Shown here in pieces: positions 8,026-16,640 of a DNA stretch of 64,000 nucleotides. The notes below the pieces were generated by a model. The model did no database searches, had not been told where the DNA came from, and saw only the letters and a program-made list of their open reading frames with translations. Origin of the DNA: Microcoleus sp. FACHB-831 (GTDB lineage Bacteria > Cyanobacteriota > Cyanobacteriia > Cyanobacteriales > FACHB-T130); contig NZ_JACJON010000053.1 of NCBI RefSeq assembly GCF_014695585.1, positions 1 to 64,000 on the forward strand, given 5' to 3'. Within the stretch, counting starts at the first letter, position 1. Each line of letters begins with the position of its first letter. Made by a program: the position numbers and the translations under genes.

Positions 8026-9564
8026 ATGATTTTCCCCGATTTCTCCCAATTTTCGGCTCTAGCGCAACAAGGCAACTTTGTCCCGGTGTATCAAGAATGG
8101 GTTGCAGACTTAGAAACCCCAGTATCTGCTTGGTATAAAGTCTGTGCTGGTCAACCTTACAGCTTTCTCCTGGAATCTGTAGAAGGCGGAGAAAACATCG
8201 GACGCTACAGTTTTTTGGGATGCGACCCCGTTTGGGTGTTGGAAGCGAGGGGAAATAGCACTACGCAGACGCACCGAGACGGTTCGGTTCAAGTATTTGA
8301 AGGCGACCCTTTTGCAGCTTTAGCTAGCTGTCTGGAACCCTATCGCCCGGTTAAGTTACCGCAGTTACCGCCTGGAATCGGGGGTTTGTTTGGCTTTTGG
8401 GGTTATGAATTAATTAATTGGATTGAAAATCGCGTCCCGATTTATCCAGCAACAGCAGATGATTTGCCGGATGGGTTGTGGATGCAGGTAGACAACCTGA
8501 TTATATTTGACCAAGTGAAGCGCAAGATATGGGCGATCGCTTATGCAGATATCCGAGATGGAGATTTAGAAAAAGCTTATAAACAAGCATGCGATCGCGT
8601 CAGTCAGCTTGTCAGCAAACTCCAGCTACCCCTATCAGGGAAAGACACCCTCTTAGAATGGACTTCCCCAGATACCCGCCGCTTTGGTAAGGAAGAGTCA
8701 GGCGGCGATCTTGCTTACACCAGCAATATCTCCCGCGAACAATTCTGCGCTAACGTCCAAAAGGCAAAAGACTATATCCGTGCTGGCGATATTTTCCAAG
8801 TCGTACTCTCGCAACGACTTTCTGCTGAGTATGCAGGCGAACCTTTTGCGCTTTACCGTTCGCTGCGCCTAATTAACCCTTCGCCGTACATGGCTTACTT
8901 CAACTTTGGCGATTGGCAAATTATCGGGTCAAGTCCCGAAGTCATGGTGAAGGCGGAACGAGATCCAGAGGGTAAAACAGTAGCGACTGTGCGACCGATT
9001 GCTGGTACGCGACCGAGGGGTAAGACGCCACACGAGGATGATGCACTTGCGATCGATTTGCTCAAAGACCCCAAGGAAATCGCCGAACACGTTATGCTTG
9101 TTGACTTAGGACGCAATGACTTGGGTCGCGCCTGTAGCAACGGTACGGTCAAAGTAGATGAGTTAATGACGATCGAGCGTTACTCTCACGTTATGCACAT
9201 TGTCAGCAATGTTGTGGGAGAACTTGCCCCTGATAAAACTGCGTGGGATTTATTGAAAGCATGTTTTCCGGCGGGTACTGTTAGCGGCGCACCCAAGATT
9301 CGCGCAATGGAGATTATTCAGGAGTTAGAGTCTTGTCGCCGGGGGCCATATTCGGGTTCTTATGGATATTATGATTTCGAGGGACAATTGAATAGCGCGA
9401 TCGCAATTCGCACTATGGTAGTCCGCAACGAAGGCAATGGGAAACACGCAGTTACAGTCCAAGCTGGCGCTGGTTTAGTTGCCGATTCCAACCCGGAAAC
9501 AGAATATGAAGAAACCCTCAATAAAGCCAGAGGACTTTTAGAGGCTATCCGTTGTCTGCGCTAG
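8026..9564 (+). CDS. trpE: anthranilate synthase component I
   Basis: Converts chorismate and glutamine-derived ammonia to anthranilate, the first step of tryptophan synthesis. The N-terminal half carries the feedback-site motif LLES (in YSFLLESVEGG). The catalytic half has IAGTRPRGKTP, DLGRNDLGR, GTVSGAPKIRAMEII and AGAGLVADSNPETEYEET. About 512 residues, normal for TrpE. I choose the ATG at 8026 (MIFPDFSQF) because the longer frame from GTG 7990 adds 12 residues that are poorly placed beside a repeat-like hairpin. No trpG is adjacent. No leader peptide with Trp codons was found upstream. Confidence 0.95.
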   Translation: MIFPDFSQFSALAQQGNFVPVYQEWVADLETPVSAWYKVCAGQPYSFLLESVEGGENIGRYSFLGCDPVWVLEARGNSTTQTHRDGSVQVFEGDPFAALASCLEPYRPVKLPQLPPGIGGLFGFWGYELINWIENRVPIYPATADDLPDGLWMQVDNLIIFDQVKRKIWAIAYADIRDGDLEKAYKQACDRVSQLVSKLQLPLSGKDTLLEWTSPDTRRFGKEESGGDLAYTSNISREQFCANVQKAKDYIRAGDIFQVVLSQRLSAEYAGEPFALYRSLRLINPSPYMAYFNFGDWQIIGSSPEVMVKAERDPEGKTVATVRPIAGTRPRGKTPHEDDALAIDLLKDPKEIAEHVMLVDLGRNDLGRACSNGTVKVDELMTIERYSHVMHIVSNVVGELAPDKTAWDLLKACFPAGTVSGAPKIRAMEIIQELESCRRGPYSGSYGYYDFEGQLNSAIAIRTMVVRNEGNGKHAVTVQAGAGLVADSNPETEYEETLNKARGLLEAIRCLR

Positions 9565-9626
9565 TTGCTAATAGTTCATAGTTCGTGGTTTATAGCAATG
9601 AACTATGAATTATCAACAATGAACTA

Positions 9627-10970
9627 TTACAATCCGCTCCATTTTGTATCCTCTGTTGAGGATCGAGGTGAGTTAGGTTGCAAGATGACGGCTGAATAAG
9701 GAATTACACCTGCTTCTTCACTCTCAATGCACCTAGCCGCAGCGACGGATAAATCGAGCGATCTAGGGGGAATGTAAGGGCCGCGATCGTTTATTCTGAC
9801 GATCGTGCTTTGGCCATTTTTCAGGTTTGTCACCTTGAGATAAGTATTAAAAGGCAGTTCTTTATGAGCAGCAGTAAGCGCAAATTGGTTATAAGTTTCG
9901 CCGTTCGCTGTTAAACGTCCGTGAAAATAGCCGCCATAAAAGGAAGCAAGACCTTCAATTTTTTTGTCTGTTTCGACTAGACTGTGCATTTGCATTTGGG
10001 CGGTAGCGAGTGATAAAGGGGGTTCGCCCAAAGCGATGCGGAGATTGTTGAGCCATTCCGTTGCTAAGATTTCGCGATTGCGTTTTAGATCGTTAGCGAT
10101 CGCATCATCAATGACAAATAAAACGCGATCGCCAATCTTACCTGCGGGGATTCCATCCGCGATCGCCAGTTGCAGTTCAGATGCATTTAGGCTGGGGTCA
10201 GAAACTAGCTTAGTAAGATTTTCAGCAATTAACTCAGCTCGTACTTGGTTGGGAATTTCCGCTATCAAATTCCCTTTTACCCAAATTTGAAATGAGTCAT
10301 TTTTTTCCGAAGGGGTGACAACACCAACACGTCCCGGTCGCAGTTGCGAGTACAGCCAAAAGCCTAGCTTCGCACGCTGATTGTTATTTAATTCGGTATC
10401 CCCGACTCGTTTTTGGTCGCTAGCACGGATAACCACAACTGGCGGCGGTGCTTTGATACTTTGTTCAACCGAATTTTGCCCGCGCCATAAATTCTGCATT
10501 ACCTGCAAAATTTTGCTCGTGATACTGGTCTTCGATTCTTTAGCAGTATTTACTTCAAGCCCCATTGCAGCCTGAGATACAGCTTTTGGGATAATTACAG
10601 GAGAGGCAATTTTTTTATCTTCTTTCTTAGCTAATGCTGTAGGGCAGAGGGCCTTTTCTATCGTACTTTTTCCGCTGTAAATCGAACCAGTTGTAGCGTT
10701 ATTTGATGCAATTTGGCTACTTTCTCCAGCCAACTGGAAAGTTAAGGAAGGCAAAGTTGCAATTGAGCGGTTATAAGGCCATATACGCGAATTAACTTGT
10801 GTTGGAACAACCAGATGTGATGGTTTTTCAATTGGACTACTACCTATAACTGAAAAAACTTTGGCTGGTATTGCACTGTATATGTATTCGGGTACCTTGA
10901 ACAAACCCTGGCTAGAAGCAAACAAACAATTAATCCAGGATGTCACCCAAAAAAGTCCGAAAAATGGCAT
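9627..10970 (-). CDS. RlpA-type septal ring lytic transglycosylase
   Basis: About 447 residues. The C-terminal 90 residues are a double-psi beta-barrel RlpA domain: [49 protein letters not shown]. RlpA cuts denuded peptidoglycan glycan strands during division. A hydrophobic stretch just after the start ([15 protein letters not shown]) would export or anchor the protein. The middle 300 residues contain a long Ser/Thr-rich linker and a region [27 protein letters not shown] that looks like a cyanobacteria-specific module. Start taken at ATG 10970; a TTG at 10994 is the alternative. It converges with trpE. Confidence 0.88.
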   Translation of the reverse strand: MPFFGLFWVTSWINCLFASSQGLFKVPEYIYSAIPAKVFSVIGSSPIEKPSHLVVPTQVNSRIWPYNRSIATLPSLTFQLAGESSQIASNNATTGSIYSGKSTIEKALCPTALAKKEDKKIASPVIIPKAVSQAAMGLEVNTAKESKTSITSKILQVMQNLWRGQNSVEQSIKAPPPVVVIRASDQKRVGDTELNNNQRAKLGFWLYSQLRPGRVGVVTPSEKNDSFQIWVKGNLIAEIPNQVRAELIAENLTKLVSDPSLNASELQLAIADGIPAGKIGDRVLFVIDDAIANDLKRNREILATEWLNNLRIALGEPPLSLATAQMQMHSLVETDKKIEGLASFYGGYFHGRLTANGETYNQFALTAAHKELPFNTYLKVTNLKNGQSTIVRINDRGPYIPPRSLDLSVAAARCIESEEAGVIPYSAVILQPNSPRSSTEDTKWSGL

Positions 10971-11178
10971 AAGCAGATGAACCTTTAAGTACAATGCACT
11001 CTGGTTTGCTAAACCGTTTCCTAGTATACATTAATACTCAATGTAAATATCTGCCTTGAGGGGGATCACACTCCTGTAGCGATCCCAGTCACTCGCCTTA
11101 GAAGTTTCGGTACTAATATTTCCATACAAAATTATCCGCTTAGGGGTAATATTAATGTGCAAAAAGTTGGGAAATAAA

Positions 11179-12057
11179 ATGGATTTTTATATTGTAGATG
11201 TGTTTGCTGTTGAGAAATATACGGGCAATCAGTTGGCTGTGTTTACGGGAATAGGTGACATTTCAGGGGAGCAGATGCAACGCATTGCGAAGGAGATGAA
11301 TTATTCAGAAACAACCTTTGTAGTGTCGGAAAATATGCGCGATCGCGGTTATGACGTGCGGATATTTACCCCTGAACAAGAATTGCCATTTGCGGGACAC
11401 CCAACTTTAGGGACGGCATATGTTTTGCAACAGGCAATTATTAAGCAAGCAGTTGAGACGATTATCTTGAATTTGAAAGTTGGGCAAATTCCTGTAACGC
11501 TGCATTATGCAGAAGGGGCAGTAGAATGGTTGTGGATGCAGCAAAAAACACCTGTTTTTGGTTCACTCTTGGCAGCAGATTCGCTTGCTCAAATTTTGAA
11601 TTTAGGACAGGATGAGATAGATTCTAGGTTTCCAATTCAAGAAGTTTCCACAGGAGTGCCGTTTATTATCGTTCCATTGAAGACGCACTCTGCGCTGAAG
11701 CGAATTAAGGTAAATAAAGACAAATATTTTGATTTAGTTAATACAACTGAAGCTAAAGCTATCTTGGTATTTTGTCCTGAAACGTACAATTCAGAAAACG
11801 ATTTGAGCGTGAGGATGTTTGCGGATTATTTGGGAGTACCGGAAGATCCAGCAACGGGTAGCGCGAATGGTTGTTTGGCTGGGTATCTAGTACAGTATGC
11901 GTATTTTGGGGAAGAAGTGGTTGATGTAAGAGTTGAGCAGGGATATGAGATTGGCAGACCTTCTTTGCTGTTGTTGAAAGCGCAGAAAAAGGCTGGAGTA
12001 ATTGAAGTGTCTGTGGGGGGTAAGGTGGTAATGGTGGCTAAGGGAGAATTTGTTTAA
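11179..12057 (+). CDS. PhzF family isomerase
   Basis: About 292 residues of the PhzF / diaminopimelate-epimerase fold. The conserved acidic residue is in NYSETTF, with FTPEQELPFAGHPTLGTAY (the GHPT motif) and DPATGSANGCLAGY of the second half. In phenazine producers PhzF isomerises DHHA, but most bacterial homologues are stand-alone enzymes of unknown substrate, and no phenazine genes are present here. Start at ATG 11179 (MDFYIVDVFA), which matches the family; an ATG/GTG 24 bp upstream is possible. Followed after 80 bp by a DUF952 gene. Confidence 0.9.
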   Translation: MDFYIVDVFAVEKYTGNQLAVFTGIGDISGEQMQRIAKEMNYSETTFVVSENMRDRGYDVRIFTPEQELPFAGHPTLGTAYVLQQAIIKQAVETIILNLKVGQIPVTLHYAEGAVEWLWMQQKTPVFGSLLAADSLAQILNLGQDEIDSRFPIQEVSTGVPFIIVPLKTHSALKRIKVNKDKYFDLVNTTEAKAILVFCPETYNSENDLSVRMFADYLGVPEDPATGSANGCLAGYLVQYAYFGEEVVDVRVEQGYEIGRPSLLLLKAQKKAGVIEVSVGGKVVMVAKGEFV

Positions 12058-12138
12058 ATTCGCAGGACAGCGATGATAATTCATTGTCTAAGGCGATGAA
12101 CGACTAACAATCAACAACGAACAAAAGTTGAGATTTTT

Positions 12139-12480
12139 ATGAGTATTATTTTGCACATCACGAAGCGCGATCGCTGGGAAGATGCTAAATCTACTAATGT
12201 TTATCGCGGCGATACGTTGGAATCTGAAGGGTTTATCCATTGCTCGACTTTAGAGCAAGTTATCAAAGTAGCGAATGCCTTTTTTAAGTCCCAAAACGGG
12301 TTAGTGCTACTTTGCCTTGAATCAGAGAAAGTTAAGCCTGAAATAAAATATGAGGGGATAGATGGAGGGGAGCTTTTTCCGCATATTTATGGTGCGTTGA
12401 ACATAGATGCTGTGGTGCAAGTAGTTGCTTTTGAGTCTGGTGAAGATGGCTTGTTTGAATTGCCAGGTGAACTTGTGTGA
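12139..12480 (+). CDS. DUF952 family protein
   Basis: 113-residue member of DUF952, a small family resembling ADP-ribosyltransferase-like folds. Visible conserved parts are ILHITKRDRWEDA, the GFIHCSTLEQV motif, VLLCLESEKV and GELFPHIYGALN. The catalytic function is not established. It lies 80 bp after the phzF-like gene on the same strand and may be co-transcribed. A weak hairpin (GCCTGCGCC/GGCGTAGGC with one mismatch) follows near 12528-12567. Confidence 0.85.
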   Translation: MSIILHITKRDRWEDAKSTNVYRGDTLESEGFIHCSTLEQVIKVANAFFKSQNGLVLLCLESEKVKPEIKYEGIDGGELFPHIYGALNIDAVVQVVAFESGEDGLFELPGELV

Positions 12481-12643
12481 ATTACCTTTAACACTTGGAA
12501 ATCACGGCGCTGCATAAAAAAAAGCCTGCGCCGACTGGAGAGGCGATCGCCAAGAGTGGCGTAGGCATTTGTATCTTGAACCAGCAGCTGAGACAGCCAC
12601 CAAAGGCAGGTTAAATGATTCTATGTGCCTGCTATTTAAGTAT

Positions 12644-13219
12644 TCAAGGCAGTTTTGCCGTAATGCTGCCGGAGTCATCGTAAACTTTCAAAAAGCTACC
12701 AGAGGAGAGCTTGTCTGGGAATATGACAACGTTATAAGCGTTAGGAGCAAGGGCTGATGGAACCTTTAAAGCTTCAATGGTTTGGGAGTTGTAGGCAGCA
12801 GTTGCAAGTTCTTGGGTTGGAGCAGGCTGGCCTTGGAGATTAATGGGCAACCATTGTCCAGTAAGTTCCTGCACATTTGTCCCTAAGACATTTTGGTTGT
12901 CAGGGTTAGTCAGGTCAAGGATTGTCTGAAGGCTGTACTCGATAGAAAGTAGGATGTAGGGTGGTGCCTTGCAGGCAATAAGCCCAGTTGCTGTTTCAAC
13001 TAGGACTTTAAGCTCTCGAAGTGCAGTAATAGGAGTATCAGAGGTGTAGAGCGCTGAAAATACCTGAGCCACATTGTACCTGCCACCCGCTCTGAGAGAA
13101 CCAATCGAAGACAAGGCAGTGTTCTGATATTTAATATGGAGCAGACGAAAAACCACCCCTTGTGCAGATAGGGTGGGCAGTGCAGTCAGAGACGTAACGA
13201 GCTGTTGACCAGTTAACAA
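12644..13219 (-). CDS. RES-domain toxin
   Basis: Up to 191 residues with a RES domain. Family members degrade or phosphorolyse NAD+ and act as toxins with MbcA/ParS/Xre-domain antitoxins. Seen are VVFRLLHIKYQNTA, GGRYNVAQVFSALYTSDTPITALREL (Arg, Tyr and Glu landmarks) and a C-terminal FLKVYD. The start is odd: the frame opens with TTG directly after a TAA, with no ATG or good ribosome-binding site. The first 20 codons overlap a fragment of a dispersed repeat. GTG at codon 22 (VVFR) is an alternative start. The antitoxin gene lies upstream, 130 bp away across a hairpin. Confidence 0.72.
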   Translation of the reverse strand: MLTGQQLVTSLTALPTLSAQGVVFRLLHIKYQNTALSSIGSLRAGGRYNVAQVFSALYTSDTPITALRELKVLVETATGLIACKAPPYILLSIEYSLQTILDLTNPDNQNVLGTNVQELTGQWLPINLQGQPAPTQELATAAYNSQTIEALKVPSALAPNAYNVVIFPDKLSSGSFLKVYDDSGSITAKLP

Positions 13220-13280
13220 TTATAGGTACGCAGACTAGGTAGACTTAAAAAAAGTATAAAATTAGTCACCAATATACCAG

Positions 13281-13309
13281 AAACCGGGTTCCTTGAAGAA
13301 ACCCGGTTT
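13281..13309. repeat. hairpin between antitoxin and toxin genes
   Basis: AAACCGGGTT and AACCCGGTTT make a 10-bp stem with a 9-nt loop, inside the 130-bp gap between the antitoxin and toxin genes. Similar GAAACCCGGTTT hairpins are scattered in cyanobacterial genomes. In this place it could reduce read-through into the toxin gene. Confidence 0.65.
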
Positions 13310-13349
13310 AGCAGCGCCTAAAAAGTGGGGGGTATTCTTAGACAAGCCT

Positions 13350-13601
13350 TTAGCTAGGCTGTCCAGTTTCAATGGCGTTGATGAAATACTCCAAAACCTC
13401 AAGCTTACCTTCATCCACATAAGACTGGGGTGTGCGCCCCCCAAGCACTGGATGAGGCGACTTCAGCCAAATTTCAACGTTGTCAGAGCCGCCGAGCAAA
13501 TCACCCAAACACTCAATCAGTTGCTCGCGTCTGGTTATCTCGCCGTGGATTGGCTGGCAGTCTGACTTATTGAGAAGGCTTGTGGGTTTGGTTTTGCTCA
13601 T
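13350..13601 (-). CDS. MbcA/ParS/Xre-type antitoxin, short form
   Basis: 83-residue protein with the C-terminal toxin-binding domain of Xre/MbcA/ParS antitoxins (DUF2384): VEIWLKSPHPVLGGRTPQSY followed by EGKLEVLEYFINAIETG. The start is the ATG at 13601 (MSKTKPTSLL), with AAGGAAAGG about 7 nt upstream; a longer frame to 13631 lacks a good site. Typical family members have an N-terminal helix-turn-helix of about 60 residues, which seems absent here. It precedes the RES toxin gene on the same strand, the usual order. Confidence 0.72.
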   Translation of the reverse strand: MSKTKPTSLLNKSDCQPIHGEITRREQLIECLGDLLGGSDNVEIWLKSPHPVLGGRTPQSYVDEGKLEVLEYFINAIETGQPS

Positions 13602-13731
13602 GGTAAACCTTTCCTTGATCGTAATTGCCAAGGATTTAAAACCGTAAACTTGGCCTTGCTTATATATATTGCATCAGCTTGCCAGACAAAAGCGACCACA
13701 TTTGTGGCCTATTTGTGATAATAGTGTTGTC

Positions 13732-13753
13732 TTTATACACATATGTGTATAAA
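13732..13753. promoter_or_regulatory. 22-bp perfect palindrome, putative operator
   Basis: Each half reads TTTATACACAT on its own strand, giving a perfect 22-bp dyad without spacer. It lies 130 bp upstream of the antitoxin start and just before the STAND gene; the first in-frame ATG (13743) is inside it, so the STAND start is more likely 13767. A smaller inverted repeat, CCACA-tt-TGTGG (13696-13707), is close by. The position fits an operator for one or both divergent units; the binding protein is unknown. Confidence 0.6.
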
Positions 13754-13766
13754 AAAGCTAATAACC

Positions 13767-16106
13767 ATGAACCAAGAGGAATTTGATAGATATTTCAGCG
13801 AGCTAAAACCTACCGAGCAGCGAGTGTTGGAAATGGTTGCGTCTGGTAAGACAGATTTAGAGATCTCTGCGTACTTAAAAAATAAAGAAACAACAGTCAG
13901 AAAACATATTGAGAATATCTGCAAGACGCTTGGTATCGAACAACAGAAGCAAGGTAAACGCCGCTCAAAACGCCCTGAATTAATTGCCCTGGTTGCTAAG
14001 TACAAGCCTGAGTTGTTAGGGAATAGCGCACCCGCGATCGCAACATCAGCTGACACTCTTGAGGCAGAGCCTCAGCTGGATACGGGTGCCAAGTGTGAAT
14101 CAGATCCTAATTTTGTGGGCAGGAAAGAGGCGATCGCTCACCTCAACAACCTTGTCAGTCAAGGGGCGAAAGTCATCTTTATCCAAGCACCAGGCGGCGT
14201 AGGTAAGACAACTTTGGCGCAGCAATATCTCAAAACTCAAGGGTTCGACTTGGTGCTGGATCTCCCGATGGCAAAGGAAAAGGAGAACATCACCGCCGTC
14301 GAAAGTGTGATTGGAGAATGGCTCAAACAGGATTTTCAGGAAGAACCAGGGCGCGAGTTTGGGGTAATGCTTGGGCGGCTAAAACGGCAACTTCAGACGC
14401 GCAAAGTTGGGGTATTGATTGATAACTTGGAACCTGCACTGGATAGACAAGGCAAGTTTATTGAACCCCATCGCCGCTATGTAGAACTGTTGCGAGTTTT
14501 GGCTGATCCAACAGTGCAGTCGGTGACGCTAATTACCAGCCGTGAGCGTGTGAATGAAAACGTAGATATTGAAAATTATTCACTGCCTAGTTTGAATCAG
14601 CAAGCATGGCAAGATTTTTTTAGCACTCGCAAGATTAATGTAGATGCTCAGGCTTTGGAGGAAATGCACAAAGCTTATGGAGGTAATGCCCTAGCTATGA
14701 AAGTCCTCTGCGCTTCAATTCAGAGAGATGGAGATATGGCAGCTTATTGGCGAGAACATAAAGTCGAAGCTGATTTATTGGTGGAATTAGCTGTAGAAAA
14801 CCTAATTAAAGATCAGTTCAACCGCCTAGAAGAAATTTACCCCGAAGCCTATCGACTCCTCTGCCGTTTGGGATGCTATCGCTATCAGGATGTGCCGACT
14901 GTCCCCACTGAGGGACTGTTATGTTTACTGTGGGATGTGCCAGAAGCACAGTGTAGACGAATTATTGAATCGTTGCGAAATCGGTGTTTAGTGGAATGCC
15001 AAAAGGAAGAATATTTGCTGCATCCAGTAATTCGGGCAGAGGCGATAAGTAGGCTAAGGGCAAGTAAAGATTGGGAAGAAGTAAACCGTAAAGTAGCAGA
15101 TTTTTGGACGGAGAGTGTTAAGACAGTTGAAACGATAGAAGATGCCATCAGAGCTTTTGAAGCTTACTATCAATATGTGGAAATTGAGGATTTTAATTTG
15201 GCTGGTAACGTCATTACTAATGAGAGAAGTAATAAATGGGACAATGCTGAAGAATTGGGGGTGTCATTCTACAGGTTGGGTCTATTACAACAAATGAGGG
15301 CTGCAATAAATCAAATAATAAATAATATTACTGATAGTTATACCCAAAGTAGACTTTATAATATTTTAGGCGCTCTTTATTGGTTAACAGGAGATATTCT
15401 ATCTAGCATTGATTCTCATATAAAATCAGAAGAAATTGCAATTATTATTCACAATAAAGCTATTGAAGTAATTGCTTACTTAAATAGAGGTCTTTGCTAC
15501 ATAGATTTATTAGAAACTCAACAAGCATCACAATGTTTTGAAAAAGTTATATTACTTGCAGAAAACACAGAATGCCATAGATACGCAGTACAGTCCTGGT
15601 ATTGCCTAGCGTTTTTAAAATCATTTTTGGGTCTTCGGCAAGAAGCATTTTACTTAGCAGAAAGGAGTCTACATGAAATTTTGCCTGAGAAGTTGACTGC
15701 ATGGGGTGTAGGATATAGATTATTGTTTTTAGGTCAAACATACAACAATTTAGAAGAGCTTGAAAAGTCTTTTGAGATGTACCGCAGAGCGATCGCGTTT
15801 GCTGAAGAAAGTCATTACACCCAAGTTAAGGCTAAAGCTCTAACTGGTCTAGCAGAACTTTATCGAAAACAGACAGATTTTGTTACAGCACTTTCCAATC
15901 ATTCAGAATCAATAGAACTACTGGATAAAATAGGCGCTAAATGCGATCTAGCTGAAGCTTACTATCAACTTGGTTTAACTTATCAAAAAATGGGTGATGT
16001 TGAGAAGAGTCAGACCAACTTTGATAAGGCGATTCGACTCTTTAACGAAATGGAAGCACCGAAGCAAGTTGAGAAAGTGCGACAGGCGATGGAAAATAGG
16101 CGATGA
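13767..16106 (+). CDS. STAND NTPase: LuxR HTH, NB-ARC, TPR repeats
   Basis: About 779 residues. An N-terminal LuxR-type helix-turn-helix (LKPTEQRVLEMVASGKTDLEISAYL, then TVRKHIENICKTLGI) is followed by VGRKEAIAHL, a Walker A APGGVGKTTL (about residues 141-150), a Walker B VGVLIDN (about 214-220), and an NB-ARC/winged region (GNALAMKVLC). Residues from about 500 on form TPR-like repeats (ALTGLAELYRKQTDF, AEAYYQLGLTYQKMGD). Such STAND proteins bind a signal through the repeats and use ATP to switch, acting as regulators or, in relatives, as immune sensors. The HTH suggests gene control here. It is divergent from the toxin-antitoxin pair. Start 13767 is preferred over 13743. Confidence 0.85.
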   Translation: MNQEEFDRYFSELKPTEQRVLEMVASGKTDLEISAYLKNKETTVRKHIENICKTLGIEQQKQGKRRSKRPELIALVAKYKPELLGNSAPAIATSADTLEAEPQLDTGAKCESDPNFVGRKEAIAHLNNLVSQGAKVIFIQAPGGVGKTTLAQQYLKTQGFDLVLDLPMAKEKENITAVESVIGEWLKQDFQEEPGREFGVMLGRLKRQLQTRKVGVLIDNLEPALDRQGKFIEPHRRYVELLRVLADPTVQSVTLITSRERVNENVDIENYSLPSLNQQAWQDFFSTRKINVDAQALEEMHKAYGGNALAMKVLCASIQRDGDMAAYWREHKVEADLLVELAVENLIKDQFNRLEEIYPEAYRLLCRLGCYRYQDVPTVPTEGLLCLLWDVPEAQCRRIIESLRNRCLVECQKEEYLLHPVIRAEAISRLRASKDWEEVNRKVADFWTESVKTVETIEDAIRAFEAYYQYVEIEDFNLAGNVITNERSNKWDNAEELGVSFYRLGLLQQMRAAINQIINNITDSYTQSRLYNILGALYWLTGDILSSIDSHIKSEEIAIIIHNKAIEVIAYLNRGLCYIDLLETQQASQCFEKVILLAENTECHRYAVQSWYCLAFLKSFLGLRQEAFYLAERSLHEILPEKLTAWGVGYRLLFLGQTYNNLEELEKSFEMYRRAIAFAEESHYTQVKAKALTGLAELYRKQTDFVTALSNHSESIELLDKIGAKCDLAEAYYQLGLTYQKMGDVEKSQTNFDKAIRLFNEMEAPKQVEKVRQAMENRR

Positions 16107-16290
16107 GTCGGCGCGATACATAGTGAAGCGCGATCGCACATCTATTCTCCGAGGTTAAAAAGAGCGATCGCGCTTTTGAGTAGTAAAGGAAAGGGTGCGA
16201 TCGCTACCCCTTATTAACATAAAATTGATTATTTATTAATAATAATTAGTTTAAATAAGCGTTAAAATAATTGTAAGTGTTCTTGCAGGT

Positions 16291-16578
16291 TTGCGGTTTG
16301 AAAACGATGCGATCGGCCAACTATTCAGAGAGGAAATTATGCAGCAATCTGTTTTCTATCAAAGGATCATCGAAAAGAGAGAGCAACGAGGACGCAAACA
16401 AGGAGAGGTGGCGATGCTTCTGCGGTTACTTACGCGGCGAGTGGGCGCGATCGCTCCCGATATAGAAAATCAAATTCAGCAGTTATCCATACCTCAACTG
16501 GAAGATTTAGGAGAAGCACTTTTAGACTTCTCTTCTGTAAATGATTTAACTAGCTGGTTGGAGAATCACCAGTCATAG
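16291..16578 (+). pseudogene. C-terminal remnant of Rpn/DUF4351 nuclease family
   Basis: The 95-codon frame matches only the end of Rpn-type (PD-(D/E)XK, transposase_31-like) cyanobacterial proteins. It has LAGLRFENDAIGQLFREEIM, YQRIIEKREQRGRKQGE, then the DUF4351 tail LLTRRVGAIAPDIENQIQQL and LGEALLDFSSVNDLTSWL. The frame enters from upstream with VSVLAG and meets a stop near 16250; the only start codons are TTG 16291 or an internal ATG. The nuclease domain is missing, so this is a decayed gene. Confidence 0.7.
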
Positions 16579-16640
16579 ATAAACTTCCCTAAGTCCGCAC
16601 TAGCGGACTTTATAACTCCAGCAAAAAGGAGAAAAGCAAC

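Noticed and set aside
11179-12057. Phenazine biosynthesis gene
   Set aside because: PhzF-fold enzymes are widespread outside phenazine producers and no other phz gene is present.
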